DNA from: Candidatus Zhuqueibacterota bacterium 4484_219
GTDB taxonomy: Bacteria > Zhuqueibacterota > JdFR-76 > 4484-219
Reading direction: 5' to 3'
Length of the DNA: 6,278 nucleotides
Assembly: GCA_002085035.1 (NCBI GenBank)
Contig: MZGM01000085.1
Location: 1-6,278, forward strand
The translations under genes were made by a program, and so were the position numbers. How positions within the stretch are numbered: position 1 is the stretch's first letter; every line of letters begins with the position of its first letter. Shown here one piece after another: positions 1-5,094 of the stretch. Below the pieces are notes generated by a model. The model saw nothing but the letters and a program-made list of their open reading frames with translations. It ran no database searches and was not told the DNA's origin.

Positions 1-60
1 CCACGGACGTGGGCCGGTTTTGTGAAAGGGAATTTTTTTGTCATGCGACTGGAACCGACC

Positions 61-141
61 ATGAAACAGGCGGTGATCCGGAGGAGCGTCCGGAAATACG
101 CCGAGAAAAGGCTTGATGACTACTATCCATTCCTATACTAA
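61..141 (+). pseudogene. Start of a nitroreductase-like protein, fused out of frame to gap DNA
   Basis: This frame is open from base 1. It reads MKQAVIRRSVRKYAEKRLDD from the ATG at 61, with another in-frame ATG at 43. The pattern of an Ile followed by RRSVRKY resembles the N-terminal FMN-phosphate-binding start of nitroreductase-family proteins, but about twenty residues cannot prove the family. Third codon positions are almost all G or C (13 of the first 15 codons), unlike the gap, pgk and tpiA genes that follow. Around 104-120 the DNA becomes gap sequence, so this frame runs out of its own gene, continues out of frame as YYPFLY and stops at 139-141. It is best read as the left partner of a chimeric join, not as a working gene. 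It could be a fragment of some other protein. Confidence 0.35.
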
Positions 142-598
142 TGATCAGCGCATTTTGGATTTGCCTCACAAGGATTTACGAAGGGCGCGAGCAGCAGCAT
201 TGTCGATGATCCCTACTACTACCGGTGCTGCTAAAGCAGTAGGTGAAGTTTTGCCAGAGCTAAAAGGTAAACTCAACGGTTTAGCAGTGCGAGTTCCTAC
301 TCCCAATGTCTCTTTGGTAGATGCGGTTTTCGATGTCGAAACACCTACTACAGTGGAAAAAGTTAACGCCGCATTACAGGCTGCAGCTAATGGTGAACTA
401 AAAGGCATCCTAGATTTTAGTGCTGAACCGTTAGTTTCTGTGGATTTCAATGGCAACTCACATTCAGGAATTGTCGATGGCGGCTCCACTATGGTAATAG
501 AAGAGACGTTGGTTAAGGTGCTTGCCTGGTACGATAACGAGTGGGGTTTTTCTTGCCGGGTAATTGACCTAATCAATCTAATGGCCAAAAGCTTGTAA
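113..598 (+). CDS. gap: Glyceraldehyde-3-phosphate dehydrogenase, C-terminal half only (5' part missing)
   Basis: Phosphorylating GAPDH converts glyceraldehyde-3-phosphate, NAD and phosphate to 1,3-bisphosphoglycerate in the cytosol. The visible 161 residues match the last half of a ~335-residue enzyme. They include KGLMTTIHSYTNDQ with the catalytic base His (codon 128-130), the substrate-domain stretches RRARAAALSMIPTTTGAAK and GLAVRVPTPNVSLVD, and the C-terminal WYDNEWGF. The usual Tyr after EWG is Phe here. The N-terminal Rossmann domain and the SCTTNC catalytic cysteine should lie just upstream but are absent: the frame meets a stop at 74-76 and the upstream DNA is foreign. TTG at 113 and ATG at 116 are internal codons of the family, not true starts, and no ribosome-binding site precedes them. 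Alone this piece could not be an active enzyme. Whether the gene is truly broken or misassembled cannot be told from here. pgk follows after 30 bases. Confidence 0.93.
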   Translation: MMTTIHSYTNDQRILDLPHKDLRRARAAALSMIPTTTGAAKAVGEVLPELKGKLNGLAVRVPTPNVSLVDAVFDVETPTTVEKVNAALQAAANGELKGILDFSAEPLVSVDFNGNSHSGIVDGGSTMVIEETLVKVLAWYDNEWGFSCRVIDLINLMAKSL

Positions 599-628
599 AT
601 AATAGCCTGATGATATGGGGAGGATAGA

Positions 629-1825
629 ATGGCTAAGTTATCTATTAGAGACTTAGATTTGAAAGGTAAACGACTGTTAATGCGGGTAGATTTCAATGTG
701 CCTTTGGATGCGAATGGTCAGGTTGCCGATGACACTCGTATCCGAAGCGCTTTACCTACAATTCAATATGCTATTGATCAGGGAGCAAAGTTGATTCTCA
801 TGTCCCACCTGGGACGTCCTAAGGGTAAAGTTGATCCCAGCAAAAGTTTAAAGCCAGTTGCCCAACATTTGGGTAAGTTGCTGGGCAAAGAAGTGTATTT
901 TGTCAACGACTGTGTTGGCGATGAGGTGGAAAAGCAAGTAGCCAGTTTGCAAAACGGGGATGTGTTACTGTTGGAAAACTTGCGTTTTCATGCCGAGGAG
1001 GAGAAAAATGATCCCGATTTTGCTCGAGCACTGGCCAAACTCGGTGATGTGTACGTGAATGATGCTTTTGGTACTGCCCATCGTGCTCATGCTTCTACCG
1101 AAGGTGTTACCAAATATTTCCAGCAATGTGCAGCCGGTTTTCTCATGGAAAAAGAACTTAAATATTTGATCAACGCTGTGGAATCACCTGAAAAGCCCTT
1201 TGTTGTGATTATTGGTGGGGCTAAAATTTCAGGCAAAATCGATGTTATCGAAAACCTTCTCCCCAAGGTGGACGCTTTTCTTATTGGAGGTGGGATGGTT
1301 TTCACTTTTCTTAAGGCTCAAGGTTATGAAATTGGTAACTCTATTCTTGAACAAGACAAAATTGATCTGGCTAAAGAAATTTTAGATAAAGCCAGTCAGC
1401 AAAAGGTAAATTTTGTACTCCCTGTGGATGTTGTAATTGCCGACAAAATTGAAGAGGGAGCAACTACCAGAGTTGTGGATATTGACCAGATTCCTTCCGG
1501 CTGGATTGGTGTGGATATAGGACCGAAAACCGTGGATGAGTTTAGAAGGAAAATCGAAAGTGCCAAAACGGTGATCTGGAATGGTCCTATGGGTATCTTT
1601 GAAATTTCTACTTTTGCAAAAGGTACCTTTGACATTGCTAAAGCTTTGGCAGAAGCTACTAAGAAAGGAGCAATTACTATTGTAGGTGGTGGTGATTCGG
1701 TAGCAGCTGTAAACAAAGCTGGCTTGGAAGATCAGATGACCCATATTTCCACCGGAGGCGGAGCCTCTTTAGAATTGTTAAGTGGCTTGAAATTACCTGG
1801 AGTTGAAGCATTAACAGACAAATAG
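629..1825 (+). CDS. pgk: Phosphoglycerate kinase
   Basis: PGK transfers phosphate between 1,3-bisphosphoglycerate and ADP to give 3-phosphoglycerate and ATP in the cytosol. The protein is complete at 398 residues, the usual bacterial length. The N-terminal domain shows RVDFNVP (19-25), DTRIR with the conserved Arg37, SHLGRPKG (59-66), ENLRFH (116-121) and NDAFGTAHRAHAS (144-156). The C-terminal nucleotide domain shows GGAKISGKID (196-205), WNGPMGIFE (317-325), GGGDSVAAV (353-361) and STGGGASLELL (374-384). A purine-rich GGGGAGGA at 617-624 lies four bases before the ATG, a slightly tight but strong ribosome-binding site. The gene sits between gap and tpiA with short gaps, as in many bacterial glycolytic operons, so cotranscription is likely. 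All expected motifs are intact and nothing suggests transfer. Confidence 0.99.
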   Translation: MAKLSIRDLDLKGKRLLMRVDFNVPLDANGQVADDTRIRSALPTIQYAIDQGAKLILMSHLGRPKGKVDPSKSLKPVAQHLGKLLGKEVYFVNDCVGDEVEKQVASLQNGDVLLLENLRFHAEEEKNDPDFARALAKLGDVYVNDAFGTAHRAHASTEGVTKYFQQCAAGFLMEKELKYLINAVESPEKPFVVIIGGAKISGKIDVIENLLPKVDAFLIGGGMVFTFLKAQGYEIGNSILEQDKIDLAKEILDKASQQKVNFVLPVDVVIADKIEEGATTRVVDIDQIPSGWIGVDIGPKTVDEFRRKIESAKTVIWNGPMGIFEISTFAKGTFDIAKALAEATKKGAITIVGGGDSVAAVNKAGLEDQMTHISTGGGASLELLSGLKLPGVEALTDK

Positions 1826-1828
1826 GAG
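1824..1828 (+). promoter_or_regulatory. Ribosome-binding site of tpiA overlapping the pgk stop codon
   Basis: AGGAG shares its first two bases with the TAG stop of pgk (1823-1825) and lies five bases before ATG 1834. It decides the tpiA start against the GTG at 1828. The overlap places terminating pgk ribosomes directly on the tpiA initiation region. Confidence 0.8.
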
Positions 1829-1833
1829 TGCGA

Positions 1834-2604
1834 ATGCGACGGAAACTTATTGCTGGTAATTGGAAGATGAATAAAACATTGCCCGAGGCAGTAGAACTGG
1901 CGGGTGAGCTGAAAAAGCAAGTTGGTAATGTCAATGATGTGGACGTTGTGCTCTGTCCCCCGTTTCCGATGTTGTTCAGTGTCGGGGAGATTATTAAGGA
2001 TTCTAATATTAAATTAGGAGCCCAAAATCTGTTCTGGGAAGAGCAGGGAGCATTTACAGGTGAAGTAGCCGCGCCTATGTTGACCTCTGTAGGTTGCCAA
2101 TTTGTAATCGTCGGTCATTCGGAACGACGCAAATATTTTGGAGAAACTAATCAAACAGTAAATAGGCGGATTAAAGCAGCGCTAAAGTTTGGCTTGACTC
2201 CTATTCTTTGTGTGGGGGAAACTTTAGAACAGCGCGAGGCGGGTTCGATGGAAACCGTGGTGACTACCCAGGTGAAGGAAGGATTAGCTGATTTTTCTGC
2301 AGATGAAGTCGCAAAGATGGTCATTGCCTATGAACCTGTTTGGGCTATTGGCACGGGCCGTAATGCTACCCCTGAACAGGCGGTAGAGGTTCATTCTCTC
2401 ATTCGAGAGCTATTAAAATCCCAATACGGAGCTGATTTAGCTAATAAATTTCGCATTCAATATGGAGGGAGTGTTACTCCCCAGAATGCTAATGAGTTGT
2501 TGCAAGAGGAAGAAATCGACGGAGCTTTGGTAGGAGGGGCCAGTTTGAAAGCCGATTCCTTTGCTGCCATTATTAAAGCAGGGGAACTTCTTTCGCATGC
2601 TTAA
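1834..2604 (+). CDS. tpiA: Triosephosphate isomerase
   Basis: TIM interconverts dihydroxyacetone phosphate and glyceraldehyde-3-phosphate and feeds the neighbouring gap and pgk steps. From the ATG at 1834 the protein has 256 residues, normal for the family. It keeps the catalytic Lys11 in AGNWKMN, His95 in IVGHSERR and Glu167 in AYEPVWAIGTG, with the flexible loop following. The phosphate-binding segments YGGSV and GALVGGASL lie near the C-terminus. A GTG at 1828 would add two residues. I prefer ATG 1834 because AGGAG at 1824-1828 then has a five-base spacing, whereas the GTG would overlap that site. The gap to pgk is only 8 bases and the ribosome-binding site overlaps the pgk stop codon, so translational coupling is likely. 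Confidence 0.98.
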   Translation: MRRKLIAGNWKMNKTLPEAVELAGELKKQVGNVNDVDVVLCPPFPMLFSVGEIIKDSNIKLGAQNLFWEEQGAFTGEVAAPMLTSVGCQFVIVGHSERRKYFGETNQTVNRRIKAALKFGLTPILCVGETLEQREAGSMETVVTTQVKEGLADFSADEVAKMVIAYEPVWAIGTGRNATPEQAVEVHSLIRELLKSQYGADLANKFRIQYGGSVTPQNANELLQEEEIDGALVGGASLKADSFAAIIKAGELLSHA

Positions 2605-2625
2605 TGTATAAAAAACGAACAAATT

Positions 2626-2630
2626 AGGGA
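2626..2630 (+). promoter_or_regulatory. Ribosome-binding site supporting the TTG start of secG
   Basis: AGGGA sits eight bases before the TTG at 2639. No ATG or GTG lies in frame at a suitable distance, so this site is the main support for a TTG start. Confidence 0.65.
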
Positions 2631-2638
2631 TTAAAAAA

Positions 2639-3025
2639 TTGGCAACTATTATTGTTTTTTTTCATGTCCTTGTCTGTTTTTTGTTATTGGTGGTAATTCT
2701 TCTCCAATCGAGCAAAGGCGGAGGATTAGCAGGTGCGTTTGGTGGTACCGGGGGCATGGGTGCTATTTTTGGTGGTAGAGGAGCTGCTACTTTTCTGAGT
2801 AAATTGACAGTTGTTTTGGCTATTATTTTCATGTTGAGCAATGTAGTGCAAGTTTTTGTTATAAGGAAGGCAGGTTCGTCTAAGAGTTTGATTCAAAAGG
2901 AAATGCAAAAAGAAAAAGGCACCTCAGCAGCAGATATGCTTCCTAAGATTGGAGGAGAAAGTTCACAATCTTTGCCTCAGCCGGTTCCGGGACAGCAGTC
3001 TGGTAATGTAGATAGTAGCAAGTAG
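2639..3025 (+). CDS. secG: Preprotein translocase subunit SecG
   Basis: SecG is the small, non-essential partner of SecY and SecE in the inner-membrane protein export channel and assists SecA-driven translocation. The protein has 128 residues. A first membrane helix spans about residues 3-22 and leads into the family signature LLQSSKGGGLAGAFGG (21-36). A glycine-rich loop ending in GGRGAATFLSKLT follows, then a second membrane helix at about 53-75. Residues 76-128 form a hydrophilic tail rich in Lys, Ser, Gln and Pro, longer than in the shortest SecG proteins and probably disordered. The start is TTG, chosen because it places the first helix at the N-terminus as usual in the family and has a ribosome-binding site eight bases upstream. 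It lies 34 bases after tpiA, a common arrangement, and is probably part of the same transcript. Confidence 0.96.
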   Translation: MATIIVFFHVLVCFLLLVVILLQSSKGGGLAGAFGGTGGMGAIFGGRGAATFLSKLTVVLAIIFMLSNVVQVFVIRKAGSSKSLIQKEMQKEKGTSAADMLPKIGGESSQSLPQPVPGQQSGNVDSSK

Positions 3026-3096
3026 AGCGAAAGGGGGCTGCTGTTACGGAAAAGTGGAATGTAATTTGTAGTGATAGATTAATATTTTTAGTCTAT

Positions 3097-3179
3097 GCCG
3101 AAGTGGTGGAACTGGTAGACACGCCATCTTGAGGGGGTGGTGGGCTCCGCCCGTGGGGGTTCGAGTCCCCCCTTCGGCA
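3097..3179 (+). tRNA. tRNA-Leu, anticodon GAG
   Basis: A complete class II tRNA can be folded by eye. The acceptor stem GCCGAAG (3097-3103) pairs with CTTCGGC (3172-3178), followed by discriminator A at 3179 as expected for leucine. The D arm contains GTG/CAC around a loop with GG. The anticodon stem CCATC/GGTGG (3124-3128 with 3136-3140) holds the loop TTGAGGG, giving anticodon GAG at 3131-3133, which reads CUC and CUU codons. A long variable arm with GGGC/GCCC (3142-3145 with 3149-3152) is typical of leucine tRNAs. The T arm is GGGGG-TTCGAGT-CCCCC (3155-3171). The 3' CCA is not encoded (CTA follows), so it must be added by nucleotidyltransferase. The gene lies 71 bases after secG. I see no convincing promoter in that gap, so it may be processed from the upstream transcript. 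Confidence 0.97.
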
Positions 3180-3195
3180 CTATTTTTTTATAGTG
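3178..3195. repeat. Short inverted repeat with a T-rich loop at the tRNA 3' end
   Basis: CACTAT (3178-3183) and ATAGTG (3190-3195) are perfect inverted repeats around six T residues. The left arm uses the last acceptor-stem base and the discriminator of the tRNA. The T tract immediately after the tRNA could favour termination or mark a processing site. The six-base A/T-rich stem is too weak to call a standard terminator. Confidence 0.35.
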
Positions 3196-3213
3196 AAATT
3201 CTCAATAGATGAG

Positions 3214-3218
3214 AGGAG
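3214..3218 (+). promoter_or_regulatory. Ribosome-binding site of the TPR protein gene
   Basis: AGGAG inside GAGAGGAG lies eight bases before ATG 3227. The other in-frame ATG (3209) is upstream of this site and has none of its own, so ATG 3227 is the better start. It also begins the signal peptide cleanly with MRLWR. Confidence 0.8.
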
Positions 3219-3226
3219 TTCACATT

Positions 3227-4252
3227 ATGAGACTATGGAGAATTGCTTCTGTATTATTGGTCTTTAGTACAGTGTTGTTCTGGCAGGGGGTAGTTGTAGC
3301 TCAGGATACGACACTGGTACAAATAGAACAGAAGTTGGCTGAGACCCGGCAGAAGATGGAAGAAGCCACTAAGAATAATGATCGCGCTCTTTATGAGAAA
3401 TTGAAAAAAGATTATGAGTATTGGATTGCTGCTAAGAAACGTTTAGTGACCAGTGCCAATTTCAATGCCAAATTAGCACGTGAAAAAGCCGATGCTTTCA
3501 ACCAGGGCAATAGGGCACTGCAATTAGGCCGCTATAAACAAGCCATTGAAGCCTATAAGAAATCTATTCAGTTAGACAGTACCTTTGCCCTTGCGTATTA
3601 TGGTATGGGATTGGCTTACAAGAAAATGCATCGTTACCAACAGGCATTAGATGCTTACAAGAAGGCTGTCCATTTTAATCCCCAATACAGCAAGGCTTAT
3701 TTTGCAATGGGGGCAGTTTATCGTTCTCTTAAGAAATTTAACTCGGCGCTTGAAGCTTATTCTATGGTACTTCATTGTGACTCCACCGATTACCGTGCAT
3801 ATTACGAGATTGGGGTGGTGTATGCCAAATTAGGACAAAATAGAAAAGCAATCGAGGCATTTCGTAAAGCCACCTATTATAAGTCGGACTATTACAAAGC
3901 TTACAGTGCAATGGGAGCGGCGCAAGTGGAGCTGGGTAAACTTGGGGAGGCCATCCGATCTTTTCAAAATGCAGTAACCTTTAAACCAGATTATTATACG
4001 GCCTATTACCGTATGGCTCGCGCCTATAATGATCTGGGTAAATATAAGCAAGCTCTGGAAGCTGCCTTGAATTGTCTTAAATACAAACCTGATTACATTC
4101 CAGCTCGAGTCGAAACTGGTCGGGCTTACATGGGTTTAAAACAGTGGGATAAAGCTTTAAAGGAATATCAAGCGGCAGCCAAGGATCCTCGTTGGCGACA
4201 ATATGTGCAATATCAGATCGAGGAAATCAAACGACACAAAGCTGGTGAATAA
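3227..4252 (+). CDS. Secreted tetratricopeptide-repeat protein with seven TPRs
   Basis: The exact function is not recognised. The protein is 341 residues from ATG 3227. Residues 1-26 look like a Sec signal peptide: basic MRLWR, a hydrophobic core, and a likely signal peptidase I site after VVVA. There is no lipobox cysteine. Residues 28-75 are charged and heptad-like, probably helical or coiled coil. From about residue 87 to 322, seven TPR units follow at an exact 34-residue pitch, showing the usual signature (small residue at 8, Ala at 20, Pro or Asp near 32) in units such as GRYKQAIEAYKKSIQLDS and GKYKQALEAALNCLKYKPD. The repeats are unusually rich in Tyr at the helix A faces (AYY, AYF, AYS). 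A short basic tail ends the protein. TPR arrays bind other proteins, so a periplasmic scaffold or envelope-assembly role is plausible but inferred. The gene sits between a tRNA and a strong terminator, so it is probably the last gene of its transcript. Confidence 0.93.
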   Translation: MRLWRIASVLLVFSTVLFWQGVVVAQDTTLVQIEQKLAETRQKMEEATKNNDRALYEKLKKDYEYWIAAKKRLVTSANFNAKLAREKADAFNQGNRALQLGRYKQAIEAYKKSIQLDSTFALAYYGMGLAYKKMHRYQQALDAYKKAVHFNPQYSKAYFAMGAVYRSLKKFNSALEAYSMVLHCDSTDYRAYYEIGVVYAKLGQNRKAIEAFRKATYYKSDYYKAYSAMGAAQVELGKLGEAIRSFQNAVTFKPDYYTAYYRMARAYNDLGKYKQALEAALNCLKYKPDYIPARVETGRAYMGLKQWDKALKEYQAAAKDPRWRQYVQYQIEEIKRHKAGE

Positions 4253-4296
4253 AGACTAATTATTTTTGAAACAAACTTTCCTTTTAGCGTGATCCA

Positions 4297-4337
4297 CCCC
4301 GATAGTTTCCAAATTGAATTATCGGGGTTTATTTCTT
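4297..4337 (+). terminator. Intrinsic terminator after the TPR protein gene
   Basis: CCCCGATA (4297-4304) pairs perfectly with TATCGGGG (4320-4327). The stem can extend inward by about four more pairs, two of them G-U, to leave a seven-base loop. TTTATTTCTT follows directly. There is no matching A tract on the left, so it acts for + strand transcripts only. It lies 44 bases after the TPR stop and separates that gene from the downstream membrane protein, which therefore needs its own promoter or readthrough. Confidence 0.88.
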
Positions 4338-4356
4338 AATCAGATTTTATTTCCCC

Positions 4357-4962
4357 ATGATCTCCGTAAAATCGGACCAGAAACCATTAATAGTAAAATG
4401 GCTAATTGGTTGCTCTGTTTTATTTGGGATAGTAATACTATTTCTGGTAGGTGCGCTGTTCTGGTTGAATCAGCAGAGTGAAAATATTAGCCAGTACCCT
4501 AAGGAATATGCCCACTTGTACCAAAATGATGATTTTGTTCCCCCACCGAACAATATAATTTCCGAAAAAGATCTCCAAACTTACATTGAGATTAACCAAA
4601 AACTGAGGGCAGAAGTTCAAAGACTGACTGGTAAGATGCAATTTTCCTTTGAATTGTCTCCCGATCAGACTCCAGAAGAAATGATTAAACAGATGAGGAC
4701 AATTCGTAATCTTCAGGTTCGAGCGCTGAAAGAAGTCAATTTTTCTCTAAAGAAATACAAATGGATCACCCGACAAATAGTAGTTTGCTACGGGGGAGAG
4801 CTGGCAAAGAAGATGAATCTCATGTTGAGAGTATTTAGGACTGGAGAAGAACTTGACATTCAAAGGGAACTGGAGAATATTCCTCAGCATAACTTGGATC
4901 TATTTGAAAAATATCATCAGGAAATTGATCAAATGAGGGATATTTTGTTGCTGGGAATCTGA
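4357..4962 (+). CDS. Hypothetical single-pass membrane protein, function unknown
   Basis: I do not recognise this 201-residue protein. Residues 1-14 are hydrophilic with three Lys. Residues 15-37 form one strongly hydrophobic segment rich in Ile, Leu, Val, Phe and Gly, with no signal-peptidase motif after it, so an uncleaved N-terminal anchor with the rest in the periplasm is likely. Residues 38-70 are polar with a PPP turn. The remainder (about 70-200) is charged and looks mostly alpha-helical, with possible coiled-coil stretches near 72-95, 103-135 and 165-195. No catalytic motif is evident. The ATG is the only conventional start in the frame after the stop at 4315-4317, but no Shine-Dalgarno-like sequence precedes it, unlike most genes here. 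The terminator ends only 19 bases upstream. Uninterrupted length, ordinary codon use and a normal stop argue that it is a real gene. Confidence 0.78.
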   Translation: MISVKSDQKPLIVKWLIGCSVLFGIVILFLVGALFWLNQQSENISQYPKEYAHLYQNDDFVPPPNNIISEKDLQTYIEINQKLRAEVQRLTGKMQFSFELSPDQTPEEMIKQMRTIRNLQVRALKEVNFSLKKYKWITRQIVVCYGGELAKKMNLMLRVFRTGEELDIQRELENIPQHNLDLFEKYHQEIDQMRDILLLGI

Positions 4963-4969
4963 ACCATCA

Positions 4970-4985
4970 ACACTTATGTAAGTGT
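4970..4985. repeat. Perfect short palindrome after the membrane protein gene
   Basis: ACACTT and AAGTGT flank ATGT, seven bases after the upstream stop codon. It can form a small hairpin or serve as a dyad operator site. The following CCCTCC has no T run, so a standard terminator is not supported. Its position in the 132-base gap before uvrC fits either weak 3'-end stabilisation or regulation of uvrC. Confidence 0.35.
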
Positions 4986-5041
4986 CCCTCCAATCATTAC
5001 TTGCTTTCTACCCATTTGGATGCTACTATCAATTTTCCCTC

Positions 5042-5070
5042 TTGATTTCTTCTGGGGTTTTAATTATTTT
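5042..5070 (+). promoter_or_regulatory. Possible sigma-70-like promoter for uvrC
   Basis: TTGATT (5042-5047) and TATTTT (5065-5070) are separated by exactly 17 bases and lie about 25 bases before the uvrC start, within an A/T-rich stretch. Matches to the consensus are partial, and A/T-rich spacers produce such pairs by chance, so this is tentative. Confidence 0.28.
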
Positions 5071-5094
5071 AAATCAGTGCAATAAGGGTTGGGA

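Noticed and set aside
166..696. Long open frame on the minus strand across gap and the start of pgk
   Set aside because: It is antisense to well-supported GAPDH and PGK coding sequence, has no ribosome-binding site or family resemblance, and is explained as a frame shadow.
1382..1744. Overlapping minus-strand frames within pgk
   Set aside because: Both lie entirely antisense to conserved PGK motifs, and their translations look like low-complexity shadows with no recognisable domain.
1828..1830. GTG as the start of tpiA
   Set aside because: It would overlap the only ribosome-binding site, while ATG 1834 has proper spacing and gives the usual short N-terminus before AGNWKMN.
3044..3094. Promoter for the tRNA-Leu gene
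   Set aside because: I tried TTACGG and TTGTAG as -35 elements, but no acceptable -10 element falls at 16-18 bases, so nothing could be supported.
3026..3096. Terminator between secG and the tRNA
   Set aside because: I found no stem of useful length followed by a T run in this gap.
3209..3211. ATG at 3209 as the start of the TPR protein
   Set aside because: The ribosome-binding site lies downstream of it, and using it would place six extra residues before an otherwise well-formed signal peptide.
4266..4296. Promoter (TTGAAA) before the unknown membrane protein
   Set aside because: No -10-like element lies at the right distance, and the site is upstream of the terminator.
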